NCBI RefSeq assembly: GCF_000716595.1
Contig: NZ_JNXC01000008.1
Span: forward strand, 62,001 to 126,000
DNA from: Saccharothrix sp. NRRL B-16314
Lineage (GTDB): Bacteria > Actinomycetota > Actinomycetes > Mycobacteriales > Pseudonocardiaceae
Direction of reading: 5' to 3'
DNA length: 64,000 nucleotides
Shown here: positions 26,001 to 47,416 of the stretch, in pieces
How the letters are laid out: every line of letters begins with the position of its first letter
How positions within the stretch are numbered: position 1 is the stretch's first letter
Notes under the pieces: generated by a model
The model's input: the letters and a program-made list of their open reading frames with translations, nothing else
What the model was told of the DNA's origin: nothing
Databases searched by the model: none
Translations under genes and position numbers: made by a program

Positions 26001-27411
26001 CGATGTTGCGCAGCCCGTCACCGGGACCGTCGGCGACCAGCCGGAAGTGGTTGCGGTTCAAAGCGTTGAGCCGGGTGTCGTCGTTGACGACGAGCGCTTG
26101 CGGCGCCGTGCCGCCGCCGTTGACGACCTCCCAGGCGGTCATGCCGGTGAAGCCCGCGTTGTCCGAGGTGTTGAACTCGAACGACCGGTTGCGCACCAGC
26201 TCGGCGTAGAGGCCGCCGTCGGCCGCGTAGTTGATGTCCTCGTAGAAGATGCCGAACATCGTGTCGCTGATCTGCGCGGCGGCGGCGTCGCCGTCGATGG
26301 CCAGCTCGGCGTCGGACGTGCTGACCTGGGCCAGCTTGAAGCGGACGGCGGAGGCCTTGTCGCCGAACACCAGCGGGTTCGTGCCGCCCGCGTAGGCGGT
26401 GCCCTCGGCGTCGCGGAGGAAGAGCTCGCCGCCGGCGGCGTCGGTCAGCCGCACGGGTGAGGCCGCGGCGCCGGTCTGGCCGAGCGCGAGGTGGCCGTCC
26501 GCGACGACGACCGGGCGGTCGCCCTCGGCGGTGCGCAGGTGGACCGCGCCGTCGGGCTGGGCGGAGGCGGTGAAGGCCAGGGTGGACAGCGGCGGCTCGG
26601 GTGAGAGGGCCAGTCCGGCCTCGGTCTCGACCAGGTGGCCGGACGCGGCGCCCTTGATCGAGAACGTGCCGCCGGGCTGGATGTCCCGGCCTTCGGCCGC
26701 GGTGACCCGGAAGTCGTCGAACGCGGCGTCGAGCGTCGTGCCGTCGAGCGCACCGAAGGCGTAGAGGCCGACCTGGGTTGTCTGGAACCCGACGGTGACC
26801 GCCGAGGCGTCCACCCACACGCCGGAGGCGTCCTCGTACCGGGTGGTGATGGTGTCGCCGACCCGCTGGAGCTGCAGCGTCTCGCCGGTCGAGCCCGGCC
26901 GGTCGACGTACCGCTCGGCGCGGAACACGGCGCCGGTCTCGACGTCGTTCTCGATCGCGATGCCGGACGCCGCCAGGGTGCCGACGAAGGTCAGGCCCGA
27001 GCGGACGTAGTTGTCCATGTCCTGCCAGGCGATCAACCCGGCGCCCTGGTAGGTCTTGGCGACCTGGGCCCGCACGGTCACCTCGGCGGTGAAGTCGCCC
27101 GCCGGAACGTCGACCATGAACACGTTCCGCGCCGTGTTGACCGCCTGGTAGGTGTCACCGGTCTGGCCGGTGACCCGCAGCGATCCGTCGAGGAGGGACC
27201 AGCCGCCCGCGTCCTCGTTGACGACCTCCCACTCCGGCCGGAGCGTCGTCGAGGCGAAGTCGTCCGTCCACGTCTCGCCTTCGACCGCCCCCGCGCTGGG
27301 GGCGGTCGCCGCGGACAGCGCGACCCCGAGGGTGACCGGCAGAGCCGCGGCCATCAAGGCGCTGATCCACCGTCTGCCCGGTCTTCCAACCGACCGCTGC
27401 GCCGTCGTCAT
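23062..27411 (-). CDS. Secreted GH51 alpha-L-arabinofuranosidase, multidomain
   Basis: 1449 residues from ATG 27411, with GGAG about 8 bases upstream. Signal peptide about 1-42. An N-terminal concanavalin-like domain ('DDFASTTLRPEWEVV', about 50-200) and a ligand-binding segment precede the GH51 catalytic domain, which begins near residue 384 ('MFGIFYEDINYAADGG'). The acid/base is Glu731 in 'GLGNEE' and the nucleophile is Glu817 in 'FLGEYASRG', both matching the retaining GH51 mechanism. After the catalytic domain come a second concanavalin-like domain (about 930-1060), Ig-like repeats and a Big_3_5-like end similar to that of the GH43 neighbour. It removes arabinofuranosyl side chains from plant polysaccharides. 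It is followed directly by the GH43 gene, and operator-like boxes lie upstream. Confidence 0.93.
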   Translation of the reverse strand: MTTAQRSVGRPGRRWISALMAAALPVTLGVALSAATAPSAGAVEGETWTDDFASTTLRPEWEVVNEDAGGWSLLDGSLRVTGQTGDTYQAVNTARNVFMVDVPAGDFTAEVTVRAQVAKTYQGAGLIAWQDMDNYVRSGLTFVGTLAASGIAIENDVETGAVFRAERYVDRPGSTGETLQLQRVGDTITTRYEDASGVWVDASAVTVGFQTTQVGLYAFGALDGTTLDAAFDDFRVTAAEGRDIQPGGTFSIKGAASGHLVETEAGLALSPEPPLSTLAFTASAQPDGAVHLRTAEGDRPVVVADGHLALGQTGAAASPVRLTDAAGGELFLRDAEGTAYAGGTNPLVFGDKASAVRFKLAQVSTSDAELAIDGDAAAAQISDTMFGIFYEDINYAADGGLYAELVRNRSFEFNTSDNAGFTGMTAWEVVNGGGTAPQALVVNDDTRLNALNRNHFRLVADGPGDGLRNIGYNRGFAVKAGAAYDASVWARTTTAQALAVRLVSADGSVTYAEGSVAVDGSDTWKQYPVTLTATATTDAARLVVTAGAASVVGLDMISLMPQDRWVGQVNGKSVLRKDLAEKIAAMKPTFLRFPGGCVTNVGTFRTYEESGYTDRRRTYQWKETIGAVEERPTNWNFWGYNQTYGIGYLEYFKFAEDLGAEPLPVVSVGANGCGSTIPEMKDPAMIARWVDDTVDLIEFANGDVTTEWGAKRAALGHPEPFGLEMIGLGNEENTTTFEANFPAFRDAIKARYPEITIISNSGPDDAGARFDTLWDYNRRQNVDMVDEHYYNDPDWFLLNNHRYDTYDRNGPKVFLGEYASRGNTFRNALVEASYMTGLQRNADVVRLASYAPLLSNESHVQWNPDAIWFDNDESWNTPNWEVQKMFGDNVGDEVVPSTFTGSVNQSVVDGGIFLSTWNTAAAYDNVRVTSNADGETLFSDDFANGDQWNPTAGSWAVSDGQYVQSSATTTDARSIIDDAYAKNWTNYTLELDAKKTSGAEGFLIGFGAKDTNDFYWWNLGGWNNTRSVLQKASGGSAVEVKSVEGHSVATGTTYRVKVVVAGNTISLYLNGELQMTYESGADEKLFQVVTRDKASGDVVAKVVNTSTETVRTRVTVSDAGVLPDGEVTQMTGAPGDTNTKADPTRVVPTTRQISGLSNDFGYDFPAHSITFLRMRTTDGVAPVVDDVTLQGTTVDGWYGNPVTVSATATDDRRLDRIEFRVDGGAWLPEADASVQVSGDGRHTVEVRAVDASGNVGVVRPVTFSIDSAAPVSNATVDGAARSVAVRAADSGVGVDRIETKVGTADWQRYTAPVVVGDAETAVQFRAVDRLGNVEAPGTVVVPAKQAQLKSTTTTVTPSKPRVEQGTSLPLTVKVGSTSGGTTPTGEIRILESSVPLASATLTNGTATVSLDTSGLSVGDHTLVVRYAGDGGHSASQTSVVVRITKPRRG

Positions 27412-27449
27412 GAGGGGTGCTCCACTCTGAGTTCCACCGCCGTAGGAAA

Positions 27450-27563
27450 TGCCAGCGTTTACCACGGGGGATTGTGAGCGTTAACAGTTCCGACCGTCAA
27501 GGGATGGTTTCGAAGGGGTGGACACCGCGCTGGACTGGGTGCAGGCTGTAGTGAACGCTCACA
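27450..27563. promoter_or_regulatory. Three AGCGTT-core operator-like boxes upstream of the GH51 gene
   Basis: TGTGAGCGTTAACA at 27473-27486; an inverted near-copy AGTGAACGCTCACA at 27550-27563 (its complement begins TGTGAGCGTT); and a weaker copy TGCCAGCGTTTACC at 27450-27463. The form resembles operators of LacI-family repressors that control sugar-polymer degradation in Streptomyces. They lie between the divergent GH51 and serine hydrolase genes. No LacI gene is in the window. Confidence 0.6.
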
Positions 27564-27610
27564 CATGAGGTGGCGACGGTAGCCGGCGGCCGGGTGACCG
27601 CGCCCGGCAC

Positions 27611-27616
27611 TAGCCT
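27611..27616 (+). promoter_or_regulatory. -10 element of a probable leaderless promoter
   Basis: TAGCCT lies 6 bases before ATG 27623 and there is no ribosome site, so the serine hydrolase mRNA probably starts at its ATG. Confidence 0.55.
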
Positions 27617-27622
27617 GGCGGG

Positions 27623-28933
27623 ATGGGGTGGGATCTGGGCGAACTCGTGGCGAAGCACGACGTACCGGGCGCGCAGGTCGCCGTGCTGGCCGACGGTGGG
27701 ATCCGGGACGAGGCCGCGGGCGTGCTGAGCCTGCGCACGCGGGTCGAGGCCACCACCGACTCGGTGTTCAAGATCGGATCGATCACCAAGGTCTGGACGG
27801 CCACGCTGGTCCGGCAACTGGTCGACGACGGCGTGCTCGACCTCGACCGCCCCGTCCGCGATTACCTGCCCGGCTTCCGGCTGCGCGACCCGGACGCCAC
27901 CGAGTCCCTGACCGCCCGCCACCTGCTCACCCACACCGGCGGCGTCGACGGCAACCACTTCACCGACACCGGTCGCAACGACGACGCGATCGGGAAGTTC
28001 GTCGCCACCCTCGCCGAGGCGGACCACCTCCTCCCGCCCGGCACCGTCTTCTCGTACTCCAACAGCGGGTACGTGGTGCTCGGCAGGCTGGTGGAGGTGT
28101 TGCGCGACAAGCCCTTCCACGACGTGCTCCGCGAACGCCTGGTGACACCGCTGGGCCTGCGCACCGCCGCCACCGACCCCTATGAGGCGATCCTGCACCG
28201 CGCCGCGGTCGGCCACACCCGGACCGGTGGAGAGGTCGTTCCGGTGCAGGCGTGGGCGGTTTCCTACTACTCCGCGCCCAGCGGCTCGCACCTCGCGATC
28301 AGCGCCCGCGACCTGCTGGAGTTCGTCCGCCTGCACCTCACCGACCCCGCGCTGGCGGCGCTGCGCGAACCCCAGGTCGACTCCGTCCCGGACTTCGGCG
28401 GCGGCGTCATCGGCTGGGGACTCGGCTGGATGCTCTACCAGGACGGCGTCGTCGGACACACCGGTGTCGCCAAGGGGCAGAAGGCGTTCCTCCGCGTCGT
28501 CCCGTCGGCAGGTGTGGCGGTGGCCGTGCTGACCAACAGCGCGGAGGGCGAGCCACTGGCCTACGACGTCTTCGGCGCGGCACTCGGGGACCTCGCCGGC
28601 GTCGAGACGGCACCACTGCCCGTGCCGCCCTCGAACCCGACCGGGATCGACGCGGACCGCATGTGCGGCACTTACCGCTCCACCCTGTACGGCATCACCC
28701 TCACCAGCGAGAACGGCCGCGCGTTCCTCACCTACCGCCCGCGCAACGCCATCGCCGAGTCGTTCCTCGGCGGGTCCGAGGACCGCGTCGAGGTCGTCCG
28801 CCACGGCGCCGACTCGGTCATCACCGCCGAACCGAAGTCCCACGGCCACCAGGTCCTGTCCCTGATCGGCTCCGACGAGCAGGGCCGCGCCCGCTTCCTG
28901 CACAACGGCGCCGCCGCCTACCGGATCGCCTGA
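27623..28933 (+). CDS. Class C beta-lactamase-like serine hydrolase
   Basis: 436 residues with no signal peptide. The SxxK motif 'SITK' (about residues 53-56, nucleophile Ser and base Lys) and the YxN motif 'YSNSG' (about 145) are present, in the order and spacing of the penicillin-binding-protein/AmpC/EstB family. A C-terminal lipocalin-like extension ('GTYRSTLYGITLTSENGRA' region, about 350-430) is typical of actinobacterial members annotated as esterases or D-aminopeptidases. Being cytoplasmic it is more likely an esterase or peptidase than a resistance beta-lactamase. It is monocistronic, with a leaderless-type promoter and a very strong terminator downstream. Confidence 0.9.
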   Translation: MGWDLGELVAKHDVPGAQVAVLADGGIRDEAAGVLSLRTRVEATTDSVFKIGSITKVWTATLVRQLVDDGVLDLDRPVRDYLPGFRLRDPDATESLTARHLLTHTGGVDGNHFTDTGRNDDAIGKFVATLAEADHLLPPGTVFSYSNSGYVVLGRLVEVLRDKPFHDVLRERLVTPLGLRTAATDPYEAILHRAAVGHTRTGGEVVPVQAWAVSYYSAPSGSHLAISARDLLEFVRLHLTDPALAALREPQVDSVPDFGGGVIGWGLGWMLYQDGVVGHTGVAKGQKAFLRVVPSAGVAVAVLTNSAEGEPLAYDVFGAALGDLAGVETAPLPVPPSNPTGIDADRMCGTYRSTLYGITLTSENGRAFLTYRPRNAIAESFLGGSEDRVEVVRHGADSVITAEPKSHGHQVLSLIGSDEQGRARFLHNGAAAYRIA

Positions 28934-28985
28934 CGGTCACCGACGACGACGCGGCTCGCCGGCTGGTCGTTCCGCGGTGCGACCG

Positions 28986-29033
28986 CCCGAGCCGGGATCA
29001 CGGACGTGGTCTGGTCCGTGATCCCGGCTCGGG
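28986..29033. terminator. Strong bidirectional terminator, left border of the NRPS cluster
   Basis: Perfect 19-bp inverted repeat (28986-29004 and 29015-29033) with a 10-base loop, between the convergent stops at 28933 and 29081. Confidence 0.93.
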
Positions 29034-29080
29034 CTCCGGTCGTCGGGGCCGCGGCACGGGTGGCCGGCCCTGCGGACGGG

Positions 29081-31579
29081 TCAGCGGTCCAGTTCCGCGA
29101 GGAGGAACCGCGCCACGTCGAGGCCCTTCGTCCCCCGGCCGAAACCCGCGTCCAGACCGCAGGAGCGGGCGAGTTCCGGGGTGACCTGCGGGCCTCCCGC
29201 GATGATCAGCAGCCGGTCGCGCACGCCCTTCTCCACGGCGGTCTCGTGCAGTGCCCGCATCGCCTGCTCGTGCACCCCCCGGTGCGAGACGATCAGGCTC
29301 GCCAGGACGGCACGGGCGTTCCGGGCGACCGCCTCGTCGAGGAGCCGGTCCACCGACACCGAGCAGCCGATGTTGAGGCACGTGACGCCGAACCACTCCA
29401 GGCCCTGGTGCTTGATGTTGGTGACCTCCTGGAGGCCGATGGAGTGCTCGTCGTTGCCGAGGGTCGCGCCGACGACGTGCAGCCGGCGCGGGACGAGACC
29501 GGCGCGGACGTCCTGCGCGCTGATCTGCGCCGTGCTCGTGTCGGCCTCCGGGATGTCGGTGACGTCGATGCCCTCGGTCACGCGGCCGACGACCTCGTAC
29601 TGCACGCCCTCCGCCGGGTGGAGCACGACCTTGTCCACCACCCGCGCGTCGGCGAGGTTCATCCGCTCGGCCATGCGCAGCACGGCCACGTCGCCACGGG
29701 CCTCCGACAGCGGCAGGAACAGCGAGACGGTGACCAGGCCGTCGTCGTGGTGCTCGGCTTCCGGGCGCACCCGCTCGGTGGCGCGGACGGCCTGGCGGCG
29801 GCGTTCGACGTTGTCGAGTTCGTCGAGTTCGTCGATGTAGCCGACCATCGAGTCGTCGCACAGCGTGCACCCGGCGCAGGGCTCGGCGCCCTTGCCGAAG
29901 TGGCCGCACACCGGTGCCGCGTAGGTCATCGACCGCCGCACCACCGTGTTCGCGCCGACACCGCCGTCCACCGCGCGGCGGATGCCGTCGCCGTCCCGCT
30001 CGGGGTAGAGCCCGTTGTCGACGAAGAAGCCCGCGGCCAGGGAGTCGAAGTAGCCGCCCGCGCTGATCATGTCCTCCAGCATCAGCACGGCGCGGGAGAC
30101 GAGGTCCCGCACGTGCGGGGAGACCGCGTCCTCGTCCACGCGGACCAGGTCGGACAGCCCGTCCAGGCCGAGCAGGGTCTGCTTGGTGGCGGCCACGGCC
30201 TGCACCGACGAGAAGTGCCACGGGACGTGGCGGGCCTCGTCGGGCGCGATGGTGCTCTGGATGTCGGCGCTGGTGAGGCGGGACACCAGGGTGTCGAGCA
30301 CGTGCAGGACGGTGGCCTCGTGCAGGTTCGTCGTGCTGTAGCGGGTGTTCTGCTGCGCGCGGAACCGGAAGCCGTCGAACAGGTAGCGCACCGCCACCGC
30401 GTAGGGCAGGTCGATGGCGAGCTTCGGCGCGGGCGGCGCGGTCGGGGGCACGGTGGACAGCGCGATCCGGTCGCGGGCCATGCCGGCCAGCTCGGACATG
30501 GCGCAGTTGAGCGCGTGCTGCACGAGCAGTTCGGGCCGGACGTTCCACGCTTGCAGCGCCGTGGAGTTCGCGTTGTGCGCGCCGTCGACCTGGAGGATGC
30601 CGCCCAGCGCGAGCACCCGCTTGGCCTCGAACGCGTCCACCACGGACCGCACCGGGTTCACGTTGCGGTACAGGATGTTGTACTGGCAGTCCTGGTGCGC
30701 GCCGCCGACGCCCTCCTCCACGAAGACGACGGCCATCTCGCTGCCCGCCAGCCCGCTGACGTACGAGTGCAGGGTGACCGGGCGCCCCACCTCGTCCTCG
30801 ATCAGGTCGAGGGCGCGGCGGGTCGCGCGGAGCTGCTTGCGGGTGATCGGCACCCCGCCGACACCTTCCGGGGTGCCCTCGACCAGCCCGTCCATGTGGC
30901 TCTGGCCGAGCGTGCGGATGACCATGATGTGGTCGGCGCCGTGCCAGGCCGCCATCCTCATCCGCCGCAGGTCGTCCTCGAAGCGGCCGGAAGCGATCTC
31001 GGCGGTGATGACGCAGTCCGGCTGCGGGTCGGCGCCGCCGAAGTACTCCGCCGCCTGGAGCGGCGCGCCCGCGATCGGGGCGCTGGTCTGCCGGTACCGG
31101 AACGGCTCCTGGTCGCCGGTCGCGGGCACGCGCCAGGTCCACCCCCGCCGCCGGGGCCGGTAGGCGTCGAGGCCGCGCAGGATCTCGTCGACGGGCAGCG
31201 GCTCCTCGGGACGCAGGGTGATCGGGGTGAGGGCCTCGGGCGGCGGGGGCGCGGCGGGCTCGGCGCGGTTCATCAGCTCGGCGAGCGCGGCGGACAGGGA
31301 GATGCCGTTCTTGTCCGCGTGGTCGCGCAGCACCTTGCCGACGCCGTCACCGAGCCAGCCCTCGCGGACCGCCAGGTCCACCAGTTCCCCGGCCTGCACG
31401 GAGTCCAGCCCCATGCGGAGCAGGACGGAGCGTTCGATCGACGGGGTGGTGTGCTCCTCGGCCAGCCGGACGAGGGGTCCGACCAGCTCGTGGGTCAGCT
31501 CCCAAAACCGGTCGCGCAGACCGGTCAGGGGCAGGGTGGCGAGTTCCGCCAGTCGCTCTTCCGCTCGCTGGGTGGTCAT
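29081..31579 (-). CDS. oraE: D-ornithine 4,5-aminomutase, small and large subunits fused (OraS-OraE)
   Basis: 832 residues from ATG 31579, whose ATGA overlaps the upstream gene's stop. Residues about 1-110 match the OraS small subunit and the rest OraE. OraE features include 'GLVEGTPEGVGGVPITRKQ', 'EEGVGGAHQD', 'STVPPTAPPAP', 'DIQSTIAPDEAR' and 'GYFDSLAAGFFVDNG'. The Rossmann domain carries the cobalamin-binding D-x-H motif (Asp710-Glu711-His712 in 'DEHSIG') and the nearby PLP Lys723 in 'NIKHQG', as in the clostridial enzyme. Known members use adenosylcobalamin and PLP to convert D-ornithine to (2R,4S)-2,4-diaminopentanoate, normally in fermentative ornithine degradation. In this cluster it is more likely to make that diamino acid as a building block. 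The adjacent epimerase could supply D-ornithine. Confidence 0.93.
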   Translation of the reverse strand: MTTQRAEERLAELATLPLTGLRDRFWELTHELVGPLVRLAEEHTTPSIERSVLLRMGLDSVQAGELVDLAVREGWLGDGVGKVLRDHADKNGISLSAALAELMNRAEPAAPPPPEALTPITLRPEEPLPVDEILRGLDAYRPRRRGWTWRVPATGDQEPFRYRQTSAPIAGAPLQAAEYFGGADPQPDCVITAEIASGRFEDDLRRMRMAAWHGADHIMVIRTLGQSHMDGLVEGTPEGVGGVPITRKQLRATRRALDLIEDEVGRPVTLHSYVSGLAGSEMAVVFVEEGVGGAHQDCQYNILYRNVNPVRSVVDAFEAKRVLALGGILQVDGAHNANSTALQAWNVRPELLVQHALNCAMSELAGMARDRIALSTVPPTAPPAPKLAIDLPYAVAVRYLFDGFRFRAQQNTRYSTTNLHEATVLHVLDTLVSRLTSADIQSTIAPDEARHVPWHFSSVQAVAATKQTLLGLDGLSDLVRVDEDAVSPHVRDLVSRAVLMLEDMISAGGYFDSLAAGFFVDNGLYPERDGDGIRRAVDGGVGANTVVRRSMTYAAPVCGHFGKGAEPCAGCTLCDDSMVGYIDELDELDNVERRRQAVRATERVRPEAEHHDDGLVTVSLFLPLSEARGDVAVLRMAERMNLADARVVDKVVLHPAEGVQYEVVGRVTEGIDVTDIPEADTSTAQISAQDVRAGLVPRRLHVVGATLGNDEHSIGLQEVTNIKHQGLEWFGVTCLNIGCSVSVDRLLDEAVARNARAVLASLIVSHRGVHEQAMRALHETAVEKGVRDRLLIIAGGPQVTPELARSCGLDAGFGRGTKGLDVARFLLAELDR

Positions 31580-32478
31580 ACCCTCGCCTCCAGGTTCGCT
31601 TCGATCAGGTCCAGGGCGCGGGGGTGGCCCGCGAGGTAACCGGTGGGGCCGGCCAGGGTCAGGTCCTGGCCCTGGCGGGAGACCCGGAGCAGACCGCCGG
31701 GGGTGCGCACCGCGACGGGGAGCCGGACGCGCCCCGAGAGCGCGGCGAGCGCGGCGCTGGCGGTCACACCCGTGCCGCAGCACGACGTCTCGTCCTCGAC
31801 GCCGACCTCGTAGGTGCGCACCGCCAGGCCGCCGGGTTCGACGGCGGCGAAGTTCACGTGCACCCCGTGGGGGTGGCCCAGCTCGGTGCACAGCGCCGCG
31901 TCGTAGCGGAGCCTGGCGCCCTCGGCCGGCACGTCGATGCGGCCCAGCTCGTCGGAACCGACGAAGACGACCAGGTGTGCGACGCCGTTGTAGGCGAACC
32001 AGCGGTCGGGCGCGAGTCGGCGCACCTGGCGCTGCGCGCCGAGGACCACCTCGACGTCCTCGCCGTCCACGCGGACGACCTTCTCGCCGTCGTCGGTCAC
32101 GACGACACCGCTGCCGGCGATCAGGCCGCGGTCGGCGGCGTACCGGGCGAGGCAGCGCAAACCGTTGCCGCACATGGCCTCCCACGTGCCGTCGCGGTCG
32201 TGGAACACCATCCGCAGCCCGTCCGGGTGCCGGGGGTAGAAGAACAGCACCCCGTCCACGCGCACCGAGCGCACGGCGGTGGCGACGGCGACCGCCGCCG
32301 AGGTCAGGACCTCCCGGGGGTGCTGGTCCTGGCCCGCCAGCTCGATCACGGCGATCACGTTGCCGTTGCCCTGCAGCACCGCGGCGTGCTCGACGCCGGT
32401 CAGGCCGACCTCGGCCGCCGCCTCGACGGCCGTCTCGACCGCGAGCGGGGTGTGCGGCGGTGACTCGATCACTGTCAT
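31576..32478 (-). CDS. DapF-fold amino-acid epimerase, possible ornithine racemase
   Basis: 300 residues from ATG 32478, preceded by GAGGAG. It belongs to the PLP-independent two-cysteine epimerases. Cys103 in 'MCGNGLRC' and Cys234 in 'SCCGTGV' are the acid/base pair, and the two half-domains are in the usual order. Housekeeping DapF begins 'K-x-H-G-x-G-N-D'; here the matching region is 'VLQGNGNVIAV', so the substrate pocket differs and N-terminal residues are added (about 25). Related cluster enzymes (for example the histidine racemase CntK) act on non-DAP amino acids. Direct ATGA coupling to a D-ornithine-specific aminomutase makes L- to D-ornithine the most economical proposal; epimerisation of 2,4-diaminopentanoate or of 2,3-diaminopropionate is an alternative. 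Confidence 0.85.
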   Translation of the reverse strand: MTVIESPPHTPLAVETAVEAAAEVGLTGVEHAAVLQGNGNVIAVIELAGQDQHPREVLTSAAVAVATAVRSVRVDGVLFFYPRHPDGLRMVFHDRDGTWEAMCGNGLRCLARYAADRGLIAGSGVVVTDDGEKVVRVDGEDVEVVLGAQRQVRRLAPDRWFAYNGVAHLVVFVGSDELGRIDVPAEGARLRYDAALCTELGHPHGVHVNFAAVEPGGLAVRTYEVGVEDETSCCGTGVTASAALAALSGRVRLPVAVRTPGGLLRVSRQGQDLTLAGPTGYLAGHPRALDLIEANLEARV

Positions 32479-32572
32479 GTCGTCTCCTCGTTCGGGTGGG
32501 TGGGGTGCGGCGGCGGACGGTCGTCGGGGTCACCGGGACGAGGTGGTCCGCCATGAGGCCGCACGGGACCGC

Positions 32573-32609
32573 CCGACACCGGTCCGCCGGGCAGCGGGAC
32601 CGGTGTCGG
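32573..32609. terminator. Hairpin after the TE-containing NRPS gene
   Basis: Perfect 13-bp inverted repeat (32573-32585 and 32597-32609) with an 11-base loop, 18 bases past the NRPS stop. The epimerase-aminomutase pair therefore probably has its own promoter or depends on read-through. Confidence 0.75.
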
Positions 32610-32626
32610 TGGGTGGGTGCCGTCGG

Positions 32627-46185
<13,559 letters not shown>

Positions 46186-46275
46186 CGATTGCCTCCCGGG
46201 CGCGACGGGGATCTGGGGGTGTGCGGGCAGCGCTGGGGACCACGTGCCGACGGGGCCGCGTCCCGGACCTGCGCT

Positions 46276-47265
46276 CTACGGGGTCTGTTCGCCGGTCGAC
46301 GGCTCGGCCATCGCCACGGCGATGCGGCGCGGCCCGGTGAACGGCTCGCGCCCGTGTGCGGCGAGCATGTTGTCCACGACCAGCACGTCGTCGAACTGCC
46401 AGTCGAAGCGGGTGCGCGCGGTCCGGTAGCAGTCGCGCAGGTGCGCCACCACGTCGTCCGGGATCGCTTCGCCGTCGCCGTAGTAGGTGTTCGTGGGCAG
46501 GTCGATGTCGTCGAACACCTCCCGCAGCCCTTCGCAGACCTCGGCGGCCAGCGTGGTCACGTGCCAGAACGTGAGGTGGTTGAACCAGACCCGCTCGCCG
46601 GTGACCGGGTGGACGTGCACGGCGGCACGGCGGGCCCGCGTGCGCAGGCCGTCACGGCCCACCCACTCGGCCTCGACCCCGGCCCGCTCGCAGTAGGCGG
46701 TGACCTCGGCGCGGTCGGTGGTGTTGAACGCCTCCTGCCACGGCACGCCGAAACCGGGGGTGAAGTTCCGCACCACCATCCACCCGCGGCGCTCGAAGTC
46801 CGCGACGACCGCCGGGTCGATCAGCCTGCACACCTCGCGCACGTCGGCCAGCGGCGTCGCGCCCAGCGTCTGCGAGGGGAGCATGCAGTGGAAGAACAAG
46901 GTCAGCGGCCAGGCCGACTGGTAGGAGTTCTCGTTGTGCAGGAAGATCTCCTCGGCCGGCGGGTAGTCCGTCGACGTGTAGATCTGCCCCTTGATGGTGC
47001 TGCGCGGCGACGAGCGCTCCGCGTAGGTCAGCGGTGCGCCCGACACGGCGCGCACGACCCCGTCGAAGCCGTCGACACCGCCGACGTCGAAGCCGCGCAG
47101 CAGGACCGCGCCGTGCTCGCGCAGTCGTTGCCGCACCACCGGGCGGGCGTGGGAGAGGTAGTCGGTCACCGGGATTCCGGGCTCGTCGGCGGTGAGCACC
47201 GACGGCAGGGTCGTGCCCTCACCGGTGCGGGTCGGGCCCGTTGCTGCGGATGTGGTCGCGGTCAT
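46276..47265 (-). CDS. SyrP-like TauD/TfdA Fe(II)/2-oxoglutarate oxygenase
   Basis: 329 residues from ATG 47265; the frame extends 17 codons further and the ribosome site is weak. The facial triad is visible: His110 and Glu112 in 'FLHNENS', and His304 in 'AAHGREPF', with the 2-oxoglutarate-binding Arg in 'GPRRIAV'. Most TauD proteins use HxD; HxE occurs in the SyrP-like branch found in NRPS clusters, where carrier-bound Asp or other residues are beta-hydroxylated. It is the first gene of the left arm, 90 bases before the C-A-T-C-A-T synthetase, so hydroxylation of a carrier-bound amino acid of that line is likely. Its upstream region holds a box shared with the other NRPS arm. Confidence 0.9.
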   Translation of the reverse strand: MTATTSAATGPTRTGEGTTLPSVLTADEPGIPVTDYLSHARPVVRQRLREHGAVLLRGFDVGGVDGFDGVVRAVSGAPLTYAERSSPRSTIKGQIYTSTDYPPAEEIFLHNENSYQSAWPLTLFFHCMLPSQTLGATPLADVREVCRLIDPAVVADFERRGWMVVRNFTPGFGVPWQEAFNTTDRAEVTAYCERAGVEAEWVGRDGLRTRARRAAVHVHPVTGERVWFNHLTFWHVTTLAAEVCEGLREVFDDIDLPTNTYYGDGEAIPDDVVAHLRDCYRTARTRFDWQFDDVLVVDNMLAAHGREPFTGPRRIAVAMAEPSTGEQTP

Positions 47266-47299
47266 GGCGTCAGCGTGACCGGGGGGACCGGCCCGCCAC

Positions 47300-47314
47300 G
47301 AGGGAACAACCGGC
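47300..47314 (-). promoter_or_regulatory. Shared NRPS-promoter box B, copy 1
   Basis: GAGGGAACAACCGGC, 13 of 15 identical to the copy at 62504-62518. It lies 34 bases upstream of the leftward oxygenase start; the other copy lies 31 bases upstream of the leftward C-A-T NRPS start. Position suggests a core promoter or activator site. Confidence 0.55.
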
Positions 47315-47335
47315 ACACCTGCGCTGCCGCCGTTG

Positions 47336-47361
47336 CTGCGCCTTCTTCTCTGCGCCGGCGG
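47336..47361 (+). promoter_or_regulatory. Shared NRPS-promoter box A, copy 1
   Basis: 26-base element beginning CTGCGC and ending GCCGGCGG, identical at 21 of 26 positions to the copy at 62590-62615. It begins 81 bases before ATG 47417; the other copy begins 83 bases before ATG 62673. Confidence 0.6.
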
Positions 47362-47416
47362 ACGTCCGCGCGGGCACGCTGGGCCTCCACCGCCGGATCG
47401 ACCAAAGGAGGTGCGG

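Noticed and set aside
27623..28933. Self-resistance beta-lactamase for the neighbouring cluster
   Set aside because: It lacks an export signal, is separated from the cluster by a strong terminator, and the broad serine hydrolase family is mostly esterases and peptidases.
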